Shown: positions 21,764 through 33,541, counted from the stretch's first letter. The stretch: 64,000 nt of DNA from Cervus elaphus (GCF_910594005.1 NC_057827.1:7626001-7690000); one strand, 5' to 3'. Notes: a model not told the origin generated them from the letters alone. Program-made: numbers and translations.

Positions 21764-22710
21764 CTTATATCCTAATCTAAAAATTGTTTAAAAGTGTATT
21801 CATGTCTCCTTTTTTGTAACATATATCATGTTTCCAACCAGAATCCAAAATCTCAAAGGAGTACAGTCATGTCTTAGGCTTCAGTGTATCCTCCCAAGAC
21901 CTTAAAATGATGCTTTAACTATAACAGACACTTATTCAGTGTTGGTGATGACTTCTCACCTGGGGTTGCAAGTGTAGGTATATAAAGTTTGTTTTTTTTT
22001 TTTTTTAATAAAGGAGACCATATCGGGTTACATGCTATCCATTTCCCAACTTATAAACTCACTCCCCTGGGGTCAAGATATCTATTAAAGGTGCAGGTTC
22101 ACCATCATCATAACACAGTTACTGCAAGTTGTTTTCAGACACCCCTCAGATGTCTCCCCCACTAACAACTCAGTCACTGAGGCAGAAATTTGAGCTGTAG
22201 TCTAACAGATTCAACAACAGAGTAGTGAGTATGTAAATAGTGACTGTTTATATTTTATACAAAAACAAAGATCCTCCTTCTTCCCACTCTCTCTGCTTTC
22301 AATACCTCCCTGGAAGCCATCAATATGGATAGTTAACACTCAAATGCTAGCCACTGGAACCTTACATTAATCTACCATTTGCTTTGTTATGCTCTATCAT
22401 ATCTGATTCTAATTATTACCTGGAGCCATATAAAACTGCCTATTTTTGACCTGCAAAAGTTTATTTCATAGTATGAACTATTAGCAATCCAGAGTCTCTC
22501 TAAATCGTCTCTGCAGAAATACCCATTCTCTTAGGATAGTTGGTTAATCCATCATTTCTCATTCCTCTTTCCCCCAAGTTTTGAGGAGTTGTCATCAAGG
22601 TTGATCAGCTCTTTCTATCTACTGTAATTCCTAATATTCTGGTACTTACTTAACTGGCTCACTGTCCATCATTTTCTGTCTATGCAAGTGTAGAGAAAGT
22701 TTTATTCTTG
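21764..22710. other. Unclassified sequence with poly(T) tract
   Basis: A run of about 18 T at 21990-22007 precedes sequence that could be a reverse-oriented retrocopy, but no source transcript is recognisable and no reversed AATAAA is present. The rest (22008-22710) shows no gene or repeat I know. Confidence 0.4.
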
Positions 22711-23136
22711 TCATTGTTCAGTCACTAAGTCGGGTCTGACTCTTTGTGACCCCATGGACCAGGATTCCATGTCCTTCATTCTCTCCCAGAGTTTGCTCAA
22801 ATTCATGCCCATTGAGTCAGTGATGCTATCTGACCAACTCATCCTCTGCCGTACACTTCACCTTTTGCCTTCAATTTTTCTCAGCACTAGGGTCTTTCCC
22901 AATGAATTGGCTCTTTGCATCAGCTTCAGCTTCAGCAACAGCCCTTCCAATGAGTAGGCCCAGTTGATTTCCTTTAGGAATGACTGATTTGATCTCCTTT
23001 CAGTATAAGGGACTATCAAGCGTTTTCTCCAGAACCACAATTTGAAAGTATCTATTCTTTGCTGCTCAGTCTTCACTATGGTCCAACTCTCACATCTGTA
23101 CATTACTGTAGAAATCATAGCTTTGACTATAAGGAC
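22711..23136 (-). mobile_element. Older BovB, 3' part (host of nested BovB)
   Basis: Diverged BovB 3' end on the minus strand ('gttcagtcactaagtcggg', 'agcttcagcttcagcaaca'). It stops at 'tttgactataaggac', where a second BovB is inserted, and resumes at 25360. The minus-strand frame at 22858-23181 shows BovB pieces such as 'MYRCESWTIVKTEQQRI'. Its divergence is visibly higher than that of the nested copy. Confidence 0.88.
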
Positions 23137-25345
23137 AGTCCAGTGCAGTCGCTCAGTCGTGTCCATCCTTTGCAACCACATGGACTGCAGGACACCAGGC
23201 TTCCCTGTCTGTCACCAACTCCTAGAACCTGCTCAAAATCATGTCCGAGTTGGTGATGCCATCCAACCATCTCGTCCTGTATCGTCCCCTTCTCCTCCTG
23301 CCTTCAATCTTTCCCAGCATCAGGCTCATTTTCAATGAGTCTGTTCTTTGCATCAGGTGGCCAAAGTATTGGAGTTTCAGCTTCAACATCAGTCCTTCCT
23401 ATGAATATTCAGGACTGATTTCCTTTAGGAGTAACTTCTTTGATCTCCTTATAGCCCAAGGGACTCTTAAGAATCTTCTCCAACAGCACAGCTCAAAAGC
23501 ACCAATTCTTCACTGCTCAACTTTCTTTATGGTCCAACTCTCATATCCATGCATAACTACTGGAAAAACAAAAGCTTTGACTAGATGGACTCTTGTGGGC
23601 AAGGTAATGCCTCTGCTTTTTAATATGCCGTCTAGGTTGGTCATAGTTTTTCTTCCAAGGGGCAAGCATCTTTTAATTTCATGGCTGCAGTCACCATCTG
23701 CAGTGATTTTGGAGCCCCCCAAAATAAAGTCTCTCACTGTTTCCACTGTTTCCCCATCTATTTGCCGTGAAGTGATGGGACTGAATGCCATGATCTTACT
23801 TTTCTGAATGTTGAGTTTTAAGCCAATTTTTTCACTCTCCTTTTTTACTTTCATCAAGAGGCTCCTTAGTTCCTCTTCACTTTGTGCCATAAGGTTGGTG
23901 TCATGTGCATATCTGAGGTTTGTGATTTGTCTCTGAGCAATTTTGATTCCAGCTTGTGCTTCATCCAGCCCAGCATTTCACATGATGTACTCTGCATGTA
24001 AGTTAAATAAGCAGGGAGACAATATACAACCTTGAAGTACTCCTTTCCAATTTGGAAACAGTCCATCGTTCCATGTCCAGTTCTTACTGTTGCTTCTTGA
24101 CCTGAATACAGATTTTTCAGGCAGCAGGTAAGGTGGTCTGCTATTCCCATCTCTTTAAGGATATTCCTCAATTTGTTGTGACACACACAGTCAAAGGATC
24201 GGTGTAGTCAACAAAGCAGAAGTAGATATTTTTCTGGAACTCTCTTGCTTTTTCAATGATCCAATGGATGTTGGCAATTTGATCACTGGTTCCTCTGCCT
24301 TTTCTAAATCCAGCTTGAACATCTGGAAGTTCTTGGTTCACCTACTGTTGAAATCTCACTTGGAGAGTTTTGAGCATTATTTTGCTAGTGTGTGAGATGA
24401 ATGCAGTTGTGCAGTGGTTTGAACATTCTTTGACATTGACTTTCTTTGGGATTGGAATGAAAACTGATCTTTTCCAGTCCTGTGGCCACTGCTGAGTTTT
24501 CCAAATTTTCTGGCATTTTGAGTACAGCACTTTAACAGCATCATCTTTTGAGACCCGAAATAGCTTAGCTGGAATTTCATCACCTCCACTAGCTTTGTTC
24601 GTAGTGATGCTTCCTAAGGCCCACTTGAGTTCAGACTGCAAGATGTCTGGCTCTAGGTGAGTATTCACACCACCATGGTTATCTGGGTCATTAAGATCTC
24701 TTTTGTATAGTTCTTTCATTTTTAAGTCTGCACCCAAGTATTGCATTTTGGACTCTTTTGTTGACTATAAGGGATACTCCATTTCTTCTAAGGGATTCTT
24801 GCCCATAGTCATAGATATACTAGTCATCTGAATTAAATTCATCCATTTTGGTCCATTTAGTTCACTGATTCCTAAAATGTTCACTCTTGCCACCTCCTGT
24901 TTGAACACTTCCAACTTTGATTCATGGACATAACATTCCAGGTTCCTATGCAGTATTGTTCTTTACAACATCAGACTTTACTTGCATCACCAGTCACATC
25001 TACACCTGGGTGTTCTTTTTGCTTTGGCTCCATCTCTTCATTCTTTCTGGTGTTACTTCTCCACTATCCTCTAGTAGCATATTGGGCACCTACCAACCTT
25101 AGGTGTTCATCTTTCAGTGTCATATCTTTTTGCCTTTCCATACTGTTTATGGGGCTCTCAAGGCAAGAATGTCGAAGTGATTTGCCCTTCACTTCTTCAG
25201 TGGATCACATTTTGTCAGAACTCTCCACCATGATCCATCTGTCTTGGGTCAGGGCTCATAGCTTCATTGAGTTTGACAAGGCTGTGGTCCATGTGATCAG
25301 TTTGGTTACTTTTCTGTGATTACGGTTTGCATATAAGGCTATTTG
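23137..25345 (-). mobile_element. Younger BovB nested in BovB, internally deleted
   Basis: About 2.2 kb of BovB on the minus strand between perfect 14-bp copies of ttgactataaggac (23123-23136 and 25346-25359). From left to right it covers the 3' end, the C-terminal and RT coding parts (minus-strand 'VRDFILGGSKITADGDCSHE', 'NKASGGDEIPAKLFRVSKDD') to about 24717. It then jumps to the BovB 5' part (reversed 'cacccaagtattgcattttg', 'gacaaggctgtggtccatgt') up to 25325. The endonuclease region in between is missing, so the copy is defective; stops and shifts also break the RT frame. Confidence 0.9.
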
Positions 25346-25359
25346 TTGACTATAAGGAC

Positions 25360-27035
25360 ATTTGTTGGTAAGGTGATGTCCTGAATTTTTTTTAATACAC
25401 TGTCTAGGTTTGTTATAGCTTTCCTTCCCAGGAACAAGTGTCTCTAATTTCATGGATGCAGTTATCATCCATGGTGATTTTGAAGCCCAAGAAAGGAAAA
25501 TCTGTCACTGTTTCCAACTTTTCCACATCTATTTGCATGAAATAATGGGACCAGATGCCATGATCTTAATTTTTTGAATGTTGAATTTTAAGCCAGCGCT
25601 TTCATTCTCCTCTTTCACCCTCATCAAAATGCTCTTTAATTCCTCTTCACTTCCTGTCATTAAAGTGGTATCATCTGCATATCTGAGGTAATTGATATTT
25701 CCCCTGGCAATCTTGATTCCATCCTGTGATTCATCTAGTCCAGTATTTCACACAGAGTGCGCTGTATATAAATTAAATAAGAAGGGTGATATATATACAG
25801 TCTTGTCTTTTTCCCCAATTTTGAACCAGTCCATTGTTGCTTCTTGGCTGCATGCAGATTTCTCAGGAAACAGGTAAGGTGGTGTGGCATTCCCATCTCT
25901 TTAAGAATTTTCCAGTTTGTTGTGGTCCACACAGTCAAAGACTTTGATGTAGTCAATGAAGCAGAAGTAGATGGTTTTCTGAAACCGCTTTCTCTATGTC
26001 CCAACAAATGTTGGCAATTTGACCTCTGGTTCTTCTACCTTTGAACTTCCTGATGACTCAATTGGTAAAGAATCCATCTGCAATGTGGGAGACCCCGGTT
26101 TGATTCCTGGGTTGGGAAGATCCTCTGGAGAAGGGATAGGCTGTCCACTCCAGTATTCTCAGGCTTCTCTTGTGACTCAGCTGGTAAGGAATCTGCCTGC
26201 ACTGTGGCAGATTGATCCTGCACCTGGGTTTGATCCTCGGATTTGGAAGATTCCCTGGAGAAGGCAAAGGCTACCACTAAAGTATTCTGGCCTGGAGAAT
26301 TCCATGGACTGTATAGTCTACGGGGTCACAGAGTTGGACACAACTGAGTGACTTTCACTTTCACTTTCCTCTACCTTTTCTAAAATCAGCTTGTATATCT
26401 GGAAGTTCTCACTTGACACACTGCTAAAGCCTAGTTTGAAGAATTTTGAGTGTAGCATTGCTAGCATATGAAATGAGCTCAACTGTATGGTAGTTTGTAC
26501 CTTCTTAGGCATTGCCCTTCTTTGCAACTGGAATAAAAACTGACCTGTGGCCACTGCTGAATTTTCCAAATTTGCTGACAATTTGAGTGCAGCACTTTAA
26601 CAACATCATCTTTTAGGATTTGAAATAGCCCAGCTGGAATTCCATCACATCTCCTAGCTTTGTTTGTGGCAATTCTTCTTGAGGCCTACTTGATTTCATA
26701 CTCTAGGATGTTTGGCTCTGGCTGAGTGACCACACCGTCATGGTTATCTGCGTCATTAAGACATTTTTGGTATAGTTCTTCTGTATATTCTTGCCACCTC
26801 TTCTTAATCTCTTCTGCTTCTCTTAGGTCCTTACCACTTCTGTCCTTTATCATGCCCATCCTTGCATGAAATGTTCTCTTGATATTTCCAATTTTCTTGA
26901 AGAGGTTTCTAGTGTTTCTCATTCTATCGCTTTCCTCTATTTCTTTGCATTGCTCATTTAAGAAGGTTTTCTTATCTCTTCTTGCTATTCTCTGGAACTC
27001 TGCATTCAATTGGGCATATCTTTCCCTTTCCCATT
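25360..27035 (-). mobile_element. Older BovB, remaining part
   Basis: Continuation of the host BovB: reversed 'gttggtaaggtgatgtcctg', 'gatcttaattttttgaatg', then RT ('atcatctgcatatctgagg'), split at 26043-26369 by a dimeric Bov-tA, then the linker part to about 27035 (minus-strand 'NAEFQRIARRDKKTFLNEQC'). Frequent stops. The outer flanks (tagagaaagttttattctt near 22691; tagagaaatgaatattctt near 27036) are similar and may be a decayed TSD. Confidence 0.88.
26043..26369 (+). mobile_element. Dimeric Bov-tA SINE inside BovB
   Basis: Two tRNA-derived modules in tandem. The first runs from 'aacttcctgatgactcaatt' to 'tccactccagtattctcagg'; the second starts 'gcttctcttgtgactcagct' and runs through the BovB-derived tail to 'gactttcactttcactttc'. 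It is flanked by a perfect 9-bp TSD, tctaccttt (26034-26042 and 26370-26378), in host BovB sequence. The 110-codon plus-strand frame at 26019-26351 is the SINE and not a gene. Confidence 0.95.
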
Positions 27036-27312
27036 AGAGAAATGAATATTCTTTAGACCAATATGTACTCCACAGGCAAAAATGAATAAAGCTAACATAG
27101 CTGCCTACAGAGAAACGTGCTGCCATACCCTGTGAGGTGGATGAACAGAGAAGGCAAATTCAGCCAAATACATGTTAGTATTTTAAGAAATGTATACTAG
27201 ATACCAAAGTCTTTAAACTCAGTGTGCTCAATGATGACATCTGTGTATCAGAAGTGATTTAAATTCAAACTACTTTGGGAAATATAGAAGGGCAAGTTCA
27301 TTAATGTATGTA
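27036..27312. other. Unclassified sequence
   Basis: No gene or repeat recognised between the BovB nest and the Tigger fragment. Confidence 0.4.
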
Positions 27313-27778
27313 GAGTTGGTCCTCAGTATTTTCAGGTCCCCCTATATACAAACTTTCCTACTCACTAAAATATGTTTACCACCCCCAAATCTACACCCTC
27401 AGTACTTTCATGGTCATTTGTGGACATGTGCAGAGTAACGAAAATCAGAGTCTCCCCATGTACCCATTCTCAGCCAAGGTCAGAATAGGCATTGACTCTG
27501 CCCACTAGTTTCAGCACTCACACTCCAAACAGATGTCCTTTTCATCATCTATTTAGCTTATAGTATGTTTTTTATTTTATTTTTTCATTGTTGTATCTCT
27601 TTTTGGTAATCTTCCTGTTTAAAATGGCCCCTGGGTACAGTGCTGACATGGTGTCTAGTGTTCATAAGTACAAGAAGGCTACAGTGTGTGTTACATTTAA
27701 GATATATGTGCTAGAAAAGCTTCATCCAGGCATGAATTATAGGACTGTTGGCTGTAAGTTCTATGTTAATGAACCAAC
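27313..27778 (+). mobile_element. Tigger (pogo-type) DNA transposon fragment with transposase start
   Basis: Begins 'agttggtcctcagtatttt', similar to the Tigger terminal repeat, and holds the N-terminus of a Tigger transposase from ATG 27624: 'MAPGYSADMVSSVHKYKKA' followed by 'LEKLHPGMNYRTVGCKFYVN', the CENP-B-type helix-turn-helix region that would bind transposon DNA. The frame continues only to about 27776, where BovB sequence begins, so the DDE catalytic part is absent. A Lys-to-Tyr-like change and other substitutions show decay. Confidence 0.75.
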
Positions 27779-29595
27779 TTCTTTTGCCTTTACAATGATC
27801 CAACAGATGTTGGCAATCTGATCTCTGGTTATTCTGCATTTTCTAAATCCAGCATGAACATCTAGAAGTTCTCAGTTCACATACTGTTGAAGCCTGGCTT
27901 GGAGAATTTTGGACATTACTTTGCTAGCGTGTGAGATGAGTGCAATTGTGAGGTAGTCTGCACATTTTTCTTTGGGATTAGAATGAAAACTGACCTTTTC
28001 CAATCCTGTGGTCACTACTGAGTTTTCCAAGTTTGCTGGCATATTGAGTGCAACACTTTAACACCATCATCTTTTAGTATTTGAAATAGCTCAGTTGGAA
28101 TTCCATGACCTCCACTAGTTTTGCTTGTAGTGATGCTTCCTAAGGCCCACTTGACTTTACACTCCAGGATGTCTGGTTCTAGGTGAGTGATCACACCACC
28201 GTGGTTTTCTGGGTCATAAAGATCTTTTTTGTGCAGTTATTCTGTGTATTATTGCCACCTCTTCTTAATATCTTCTGCTTCTCTTAAGTCCATACCATTT
28301 CTGCTTTTTATTCTGGCCATCTTTGCCTGAAATGTTCCCTTGGTATCCCTAATTTTCTTGAAGAAATCTCTAGTCTTTCTCATTCTATTGTTTTCCTCTA
28401 TTTCTTTGCATTGATCACTGAAGAAGCCTTTCTTATCTCTCCTTGCTATTCTTTCAAACTGCATTCAAATGGGTATATCTTTCCTTCTCTCATTTGCCTT
28501 TAGCTTCTCTTCTATTCTCAGCTATTTATAAGGCCTCCTCAGACAACCATTTTGCCTTTTTGCATTTCTTTTTCTTGAAGATGGTCTTGATCACTGCCTC
28601 CCATACAATGTCACGAACCTCCATCCATAGTTCTTCAGACACTCTATCAGATCTAATCCTTTGAGTCTATTTGTCACTTCTACTGTATAATTGTGAGGGA
28701 TTTGATTTAGGTTATACCTGAATGGCCTTGTGGTTTCCCCTACTTTCTTCAATTTAATTCTGAATTTTACAATAAGAAGTTCATGATCTGAGCCACAGTC
28801 AGCTCCGGGTCTTGTTTTTGCTCACTGTATAGAGCTTCTCCTTCGGCTACAAAGAATATAATCAATCTGATTTCGGTTTTGCCCATCTAATGATGTCCAT
28901 GTGTAGAGTTGTCTCTTGTGTTGTTGGAAGAGGATGTTTGCTATGACCAGTGTATTCTCTTGGCAAAACTCTGTTAAACTCTGCACTGCTTCATTTTGTA
29001 CTCCAAGGCCAAACATGCCTGTTATTCCAGGTATCTCTTGACTTTCTACTTTTGCATTCAGTCACTTATGATGAAAAGGACATCTTTCTTGGTTGTTACT
29101 TCTAGAAGGTCTTGTAGGTCTTCATCGAATTGTTCAACTTTAGCTTCTTCAGCATTACTTATTGGGGCATAGACCTGGATCAGTGTTGTATTGAATGGTT
29201 TGCCTTGGAAACAAACTGAGATCATTTTGTCATTTTTGAGATTGCACCCAAGTACTGCATTTCAAACTTTTTGGTTGACTATGAGAGCTATCTAAGGGAT
29301 TCTTGCCCACCATAATAGATATAATGGTTATGTGAACTAAACCTACCCATTCCCATCCATCCATTCCCACTTCACTGATTCCTAAAATGTTGATGTTCGC
29401 TCTTGTCATCTCCTGCTTGACCATGTCCAGTTTACCTTGATTCATGGCCCTAACACTCCAGCTTCCTATGGAATATTGTTCTTTACAGCTTCAGATTTTA
29501 CTTTCATCACCAGACACATGCACAACTAAGTGCCATTTCCACTTTGGCCCATCCTCTTCATTCTTTCTTGAGATATCAGTAATTGCCCTCTAAGA
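27779..29595 (-). mobile_element. BovB middle and 5' part, 3' end missing
   Basis: Minus-strand BovB from the RT fingers region (reversed 'acaatgatccaacagatgtt') through linker ('RRDKKGFFSDQCKEIEENNR'), endonuclease ('SLTEFCQENTLVIANILFQQ', 'WTSLDGQNRNQIDYILCSRR') and the 5' part. The 3' third of BovB that should lie on the left is absent and the element starts abruptly against Tigger. The right end is interrupted by an opposite-strand BovB and continues at about 30275. The coding frame has many stops. Confidence 0.88.
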
Positions 29596-30260
29596 TCATG
29601 ACATCCAGTCTCATCACTTCATGGCAAATAGATGGGGAAACAATGGATATGTATCAGACTTTATTTTGGGGGGTTCAAAAATCACTACAGATGGTGACTG
29701 TAGCCATGAAATTAAAAGACACTTGCTCATTGGAAGAAAAACTATGACAAGCCTAGATAGCATATTAAAAAGAAGACACATCACTTTGCCAACAAAGGTT
29801 CATCTAGTCAAAGCCATGGTTTTTCCAGTAGTCATGTATGGATTTAAGAGTTGGGCCATAAGGAAGGCTGAAAGTGAAAAAATTGATGCTTTAGAACTGT
29901 GGTGCTGGAAAAGACTCTTGAGAGTCCCTGGACTGTAAGGAGATCAAAGAAGTTACTCCTAAAGGAAATCAGTTCTGAATATTCATGGGAAGGACTGATG
30001 CTGAAGCTGAAACTCCAATATTTTGGCCACTTGATGTGAAGAGCCTACGCATTAAAAAAGACCCTGATGCTGGAAAAGATTGAAGATAGGAGGAGAAGGG
30101 GATGACAGAGGATGAGAGGGCTGGATGGCATCACCCGCTCAATGGACATGAGTTTGAGAATGCTCTGGGAGATGGTGAAGGACAGGGAAGCCTGGCATGT
30201 TACAGTCCATGGGGTCACAGAGAGTTGGACACTACTGAGTGACTGAATAACAAAAACAAC
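29596..30260 (+). mobile_element. BovB 3' end on plus strand, nested in minus-strand BovB
   Basis: Starts at 'aagatcatgacatccagtct' and runs through the C-terminal coding part: the frame from 29621 reads 'DFILGGSKITTDGDCSHEIK' and 'VVMYGFKSWAIRKAESEKI' before breaking at about 29938. It ends in 'gtgactgaataacaaaaaca'. It interrupts the minus-strand BovB; short flanks (ttgccctctaa and ttcccccgtaa) may be a mutated TSD. Confidence 0.9.
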
Positions 30261-30274
30261 AACTTCCCCCGTAA

Positions 30275-30520
30275 CATATTAGACACCTTCTAACCTGGGG
30301 GGCTTATCTTCTGGAGTCATATCTTTTTGCCTTTTCATACTGGTACTGGAGTTCTCATGGCAAGAATACTGGAGTGGTTTGCCATTCCCTCCTCCTATGC
30401 ATCACATTTTTTCAGAACTCTCCACTGCCACCTGTCCATCTTGGGTGGCTCTGCACAGCGTGGCTCATAGTTTTATTGAGTTATGTAAGCCCCTTCCCCA
30501 CAACAAGACTGTGATCCATA
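30275..30520 (-). mobile_element. BovB 5' end, continuation
   Basis: Reversed BovB 5' sequence: 'gtcatatctttttgcctttt', 'gcaagaatactggagtggtt', 'ggctcatagttttattgagt'. This is the part upstream of the endonuclease coding region, completing the copy that begins at 27779. Confidence 0.82.
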
Positions 30521-30550
30521 AGGGGAGCCAAAATTAGAATGACTATTTAT

Positions 30551-30755
30551 GGGCCTCCCTCATAGCTCAGTCGGCAAAGAATCTGCCTACAATGCAGACC
30601 TGGGTTTGATCACTGGATTGGGAAGATCCCCTGGAGAAGGAAATGGCAACCTACTCCAGTATTCTTGCCTGGAGAATCTCATGGAGAGAGGAGCCTGGCA
30701 GGCTACAGTATATGGGGTCACAAGAGTTGGACACGACTTACTGACTAAACCACTG
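30551..30755 (+). mobile_element. Bov-tA SINE
   Basis: Starts 'gggcctccctcatagctcag', with box A/B-like tRNA head ('gcaaagaatctgcctacaat', 'gggtttgatcactggattgg'), then the BovB-derived tail 'aggctacagtatatggggtc' and 'gttggacacgactta'. The 77-codon frame at 30549 is this SINE. Confidence 0.95.
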
Positions 30756-32084
30756 CCATATTATTTTATAAACTGTGGGTGACTGTCATGCTTTTAAGAA
30801 TGTCTCTCATTGTTGCTTCTTTTTCTTTTCTGTTGAACTATCTCATTTAATATAATGTTTTTGTTTTTATTTGTTTTGATTGCTTTTCTGTATTTTTACA
30901 TTATTGTTCAACTTTGAGGCAGAAATATTTTATTCAATGATTGATTGAAGTGAAAGAATAGATGCTGTTTCTAACATGGGATAATAGCCCCTGATGCTTA
31001 CTAATACAATATATAAGAAGCACTTCAAGGGTTTAGTCTTTAAAACCAGGCACACTATAATTAGGGTGTACCAATATCAATACATACATATTTTGAAAAA
31101 TCATAAGATATTTCTATTCCAGTTCACAAAGTAGTGAGTTAGATACTTAGTCATAATTGAACTGGTTAAGCAGAATTATATTTGAATCCTGAATATTTCC
31201 ATCTCTCAAGTACCTTCTACTCAAGAAGGATACTTTAGCTGATATACCTGTAGAGCTCTTAAGCTTTCTTTCTTGAATAAAATTTCTGTTGCAAGAAGAC
31301 AAGATTAAGTGAACCCTGGGGCATTAAGAGGCCACTCTGGCTGACAGAGATCTGGGTGGACAAGAAGTGCATTCACCTGAAGCAGGCACCCCTAGCAGGC
31401 CATCCAACTCCAGGGTGTCATCCTTCAAGGATGAGTGCATCCCCGCCTTGCAGTGCTGATCTCTGAAAGAAATGGGACAGGCTTGGTCATGCCGTCCTAG
31501 CTAGTGGACTCTACGGAATCCACTAGCAGGTCACCAGGTGCCTCGTGAGAGCTCCTCCTTAAAAGTCAGACTGACTTCAGAAATTGAGCTGCCAGGAATT
31601 TAACCTGGCAAAATATAGGGATCCAAGAGAGTCTCTGGTCTGTCTAGTCTTTACATCAGTCACACCTTTTGCTGAGGAGTAGCCTCTGAACTCACCTGTT
31701 CACTTGTGGTTTAGCATCTAGTTAGCAGGCAGGCCCTGCAGGACTTCACTCCAGCCACGTACATGGGGAAGAGCCCCACAAAAAAAACAGGCCCGAGTAG
31801 GTGGGGATGAGGCAGCAACTTCCCAACCAGAAGTCTTCTTTATTCCTACCTAGGCCTACTTCCCTCTTTTCTAGTCCAGCTTCCTCAGTTCCTGTAAGAA
31901 TTTTGCACCTGAGTGTGAGAGGAGCTGGTCTTCAGGCTGTAGAAAATGCTGAATTGGAAATGAAAATGTTCCAGACTTCATTTCCAGCACTTCTCTTCAG
32001 ACAAATCACTTTTGCTTTCTGAGAATCACATAGTAGGCAGAAAAGAAACTTGGGGAAGAATGAGATACAGGCACATTTAAATAA
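30756..32084. other. Unclassified sequence
   Basis: T-rich at 30770-30940. A 9-bp perfect stem (gctagtgga / tccactagc, 31500-31508 and 31519-31527) is present. No gene or known repeat recognised; the 73-codon frame at 31801-32022 has no motif. Confidence 0.4.
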
Positions 32085-32446
32085 TTATTCTAGTCCACTC
32101 AGGGTGTCATAACAGAATACCATAGACCAGCTGACTTAAACAACAAACATTTACTTTCTCATGGTTCTGGAGGTTGTGGTGTAAAATTAAGATGCTAGAT
32201 ATTCAGTTCTTGGCGGGGCTTCCTCCTTACTTACAGCTTCTGCTTGCTCACTGTGTCCTCACTTGGTGGAGACAGAGAGCTCTCAGGTGTATCCTCCTAT
32301 AAGGAAACTGCTCCCGACATACCCTCATGATCTGCTTTAACCTTAATTGTGTCCATGTAGACCCCATCTCCATGTGCAGTAACGTGAGGGTTTGGCCTTC
32401 AGCATATGAATTTGGAGGGGAGTACATAGTTCAGTCTAGAGCAGTA
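32085..32446 (-). mobile_element. MaLR LTR (MLT1/MST-like), reverse
   Basis: Reversed MaLR LTR: 'gtgtcataacagaatacca', 'gacttaaacaacaaacattt', 'tctcatggttctggaggttg', 'tgtgtcctcacttggtgg', 'tttaaccttaattgtgtcca', 'cttcagcatatgaatttgg'. Read on the minus strand this is the usual order from CATATG..GAAG to the AATAAA-like tail. It belongs to the same group as the copy at 46636-46978, in opposite orientation. Confidence 0.82.
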
Positions 32447-33541
32447 ATCAATACAAAATCAGAGACTATTTCCTTCACCATTGGCATTTTAGGTAGAACG
32501 CCTATGAAAATGCTGATAATCACTTCATTTTGATCTTCAAAAATGGCAGTTTCATGTAGTTAAACTTCTTCATGAGGATGCTGTTTTCCTGTGCAGCTGA
32601 TAATCCTTGACCACAGTGTGGCTCTTTACCTGGAGACCTCTAATGCTCCTTTTCTCCTGATGAGGGCCTTGGTGCAAGTGCAGGAGAGGGCCCCAGGGAC
32701 CCTGGGATCTATGAAAGTTCATAAGCTCAAAGAAATGCAGCATTAAATAACAAATTAAAAGTCCCATTACAGTCTGAGAAATCATGGAAGAAAGGAAAAG
32801 TTTTATCCTGCTGATTGAACAAAGTATTCACATTTTTATTTTGCACTGGGCCCCTCAGTATTTCTGAGGATGGCTCTGATGGCAGAGAAAATCCACTGTG
32901 GCCCCAGAAGACAGGACTTGGCATCCTGACTTGGAGGCTCAGGTTCCTTTCATCTCCAGACTCCCCTCCGTTCAGGACTCTGGGTGATATGTATTCAGCC
33001 CCCAGAACTGGAAAGAATAAGGCAGATGGTGGGCAGGAAGGTCTTTAGGTCAGCCTAAAAAGGACATCCACAATTCCCCCATGTCCATTGCCAGAACACA
33101 GCCGTGCAGGCCACCTTCTCGTGGAGGCTAAGGTGTGGGCCAGGCGTGCACCTGGCAAGAGGTAATGGGTAGTAAGAGGGCTCAGACGTTTCCACAAAAC
33201 TGTCAGGAAGCATTTAACAAAAGGCTTCCTGTGTGCTGTTTTGGATCTGTCAGGAACCCTCTGGCCCTTATTGATTCCTGAATATTCAGGAATTAAGAGG
33301 AGAGGCACACCTTTCCCGGGGCTGAGGAATCCAGGCATTTCTCATTACAGTGATAAGTGCCCTCTTCCTTTTTATGAGTCATATGGTAAAAGGTGATTGT
33401 TTGCAACTCTCTCTTTGATAGGGATCGTCTTATGTTTTGTAAGTCTGGAATTTTAATCTTTATCTTTGCTGAGAATAACTACAGTATATATGCCTATGCC
33501 ATGTTGATTAAAACACCTTTGCTCCATCAGAGCTTTGGTCC
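32447..33541. other. Unclassified sequence with a 20-bp palindrome
   Basis: Contains the perfect palindrome at 33274-33293. The minus-strand 97-codon frame at 33045-33338 and plus-strand frame at 32815-33048 have no domain I recognise. No repeat family identified. Confidence 0.4.

Noticed and set aside
22691..27055. Outer flanks of the older BovB as a firm TSD
   Set aside because: Only about 15 of 19 positions match and the left copy is not directly adjacent to the element, so I list it as a possibility only.
30551..30640. tRNA-like box A/B sequence
   Set aside because: It is the tRNA-derived head of a Bov-tA SINE, without a functional cloverleaf; the same holds for the other Bov-tA copies.
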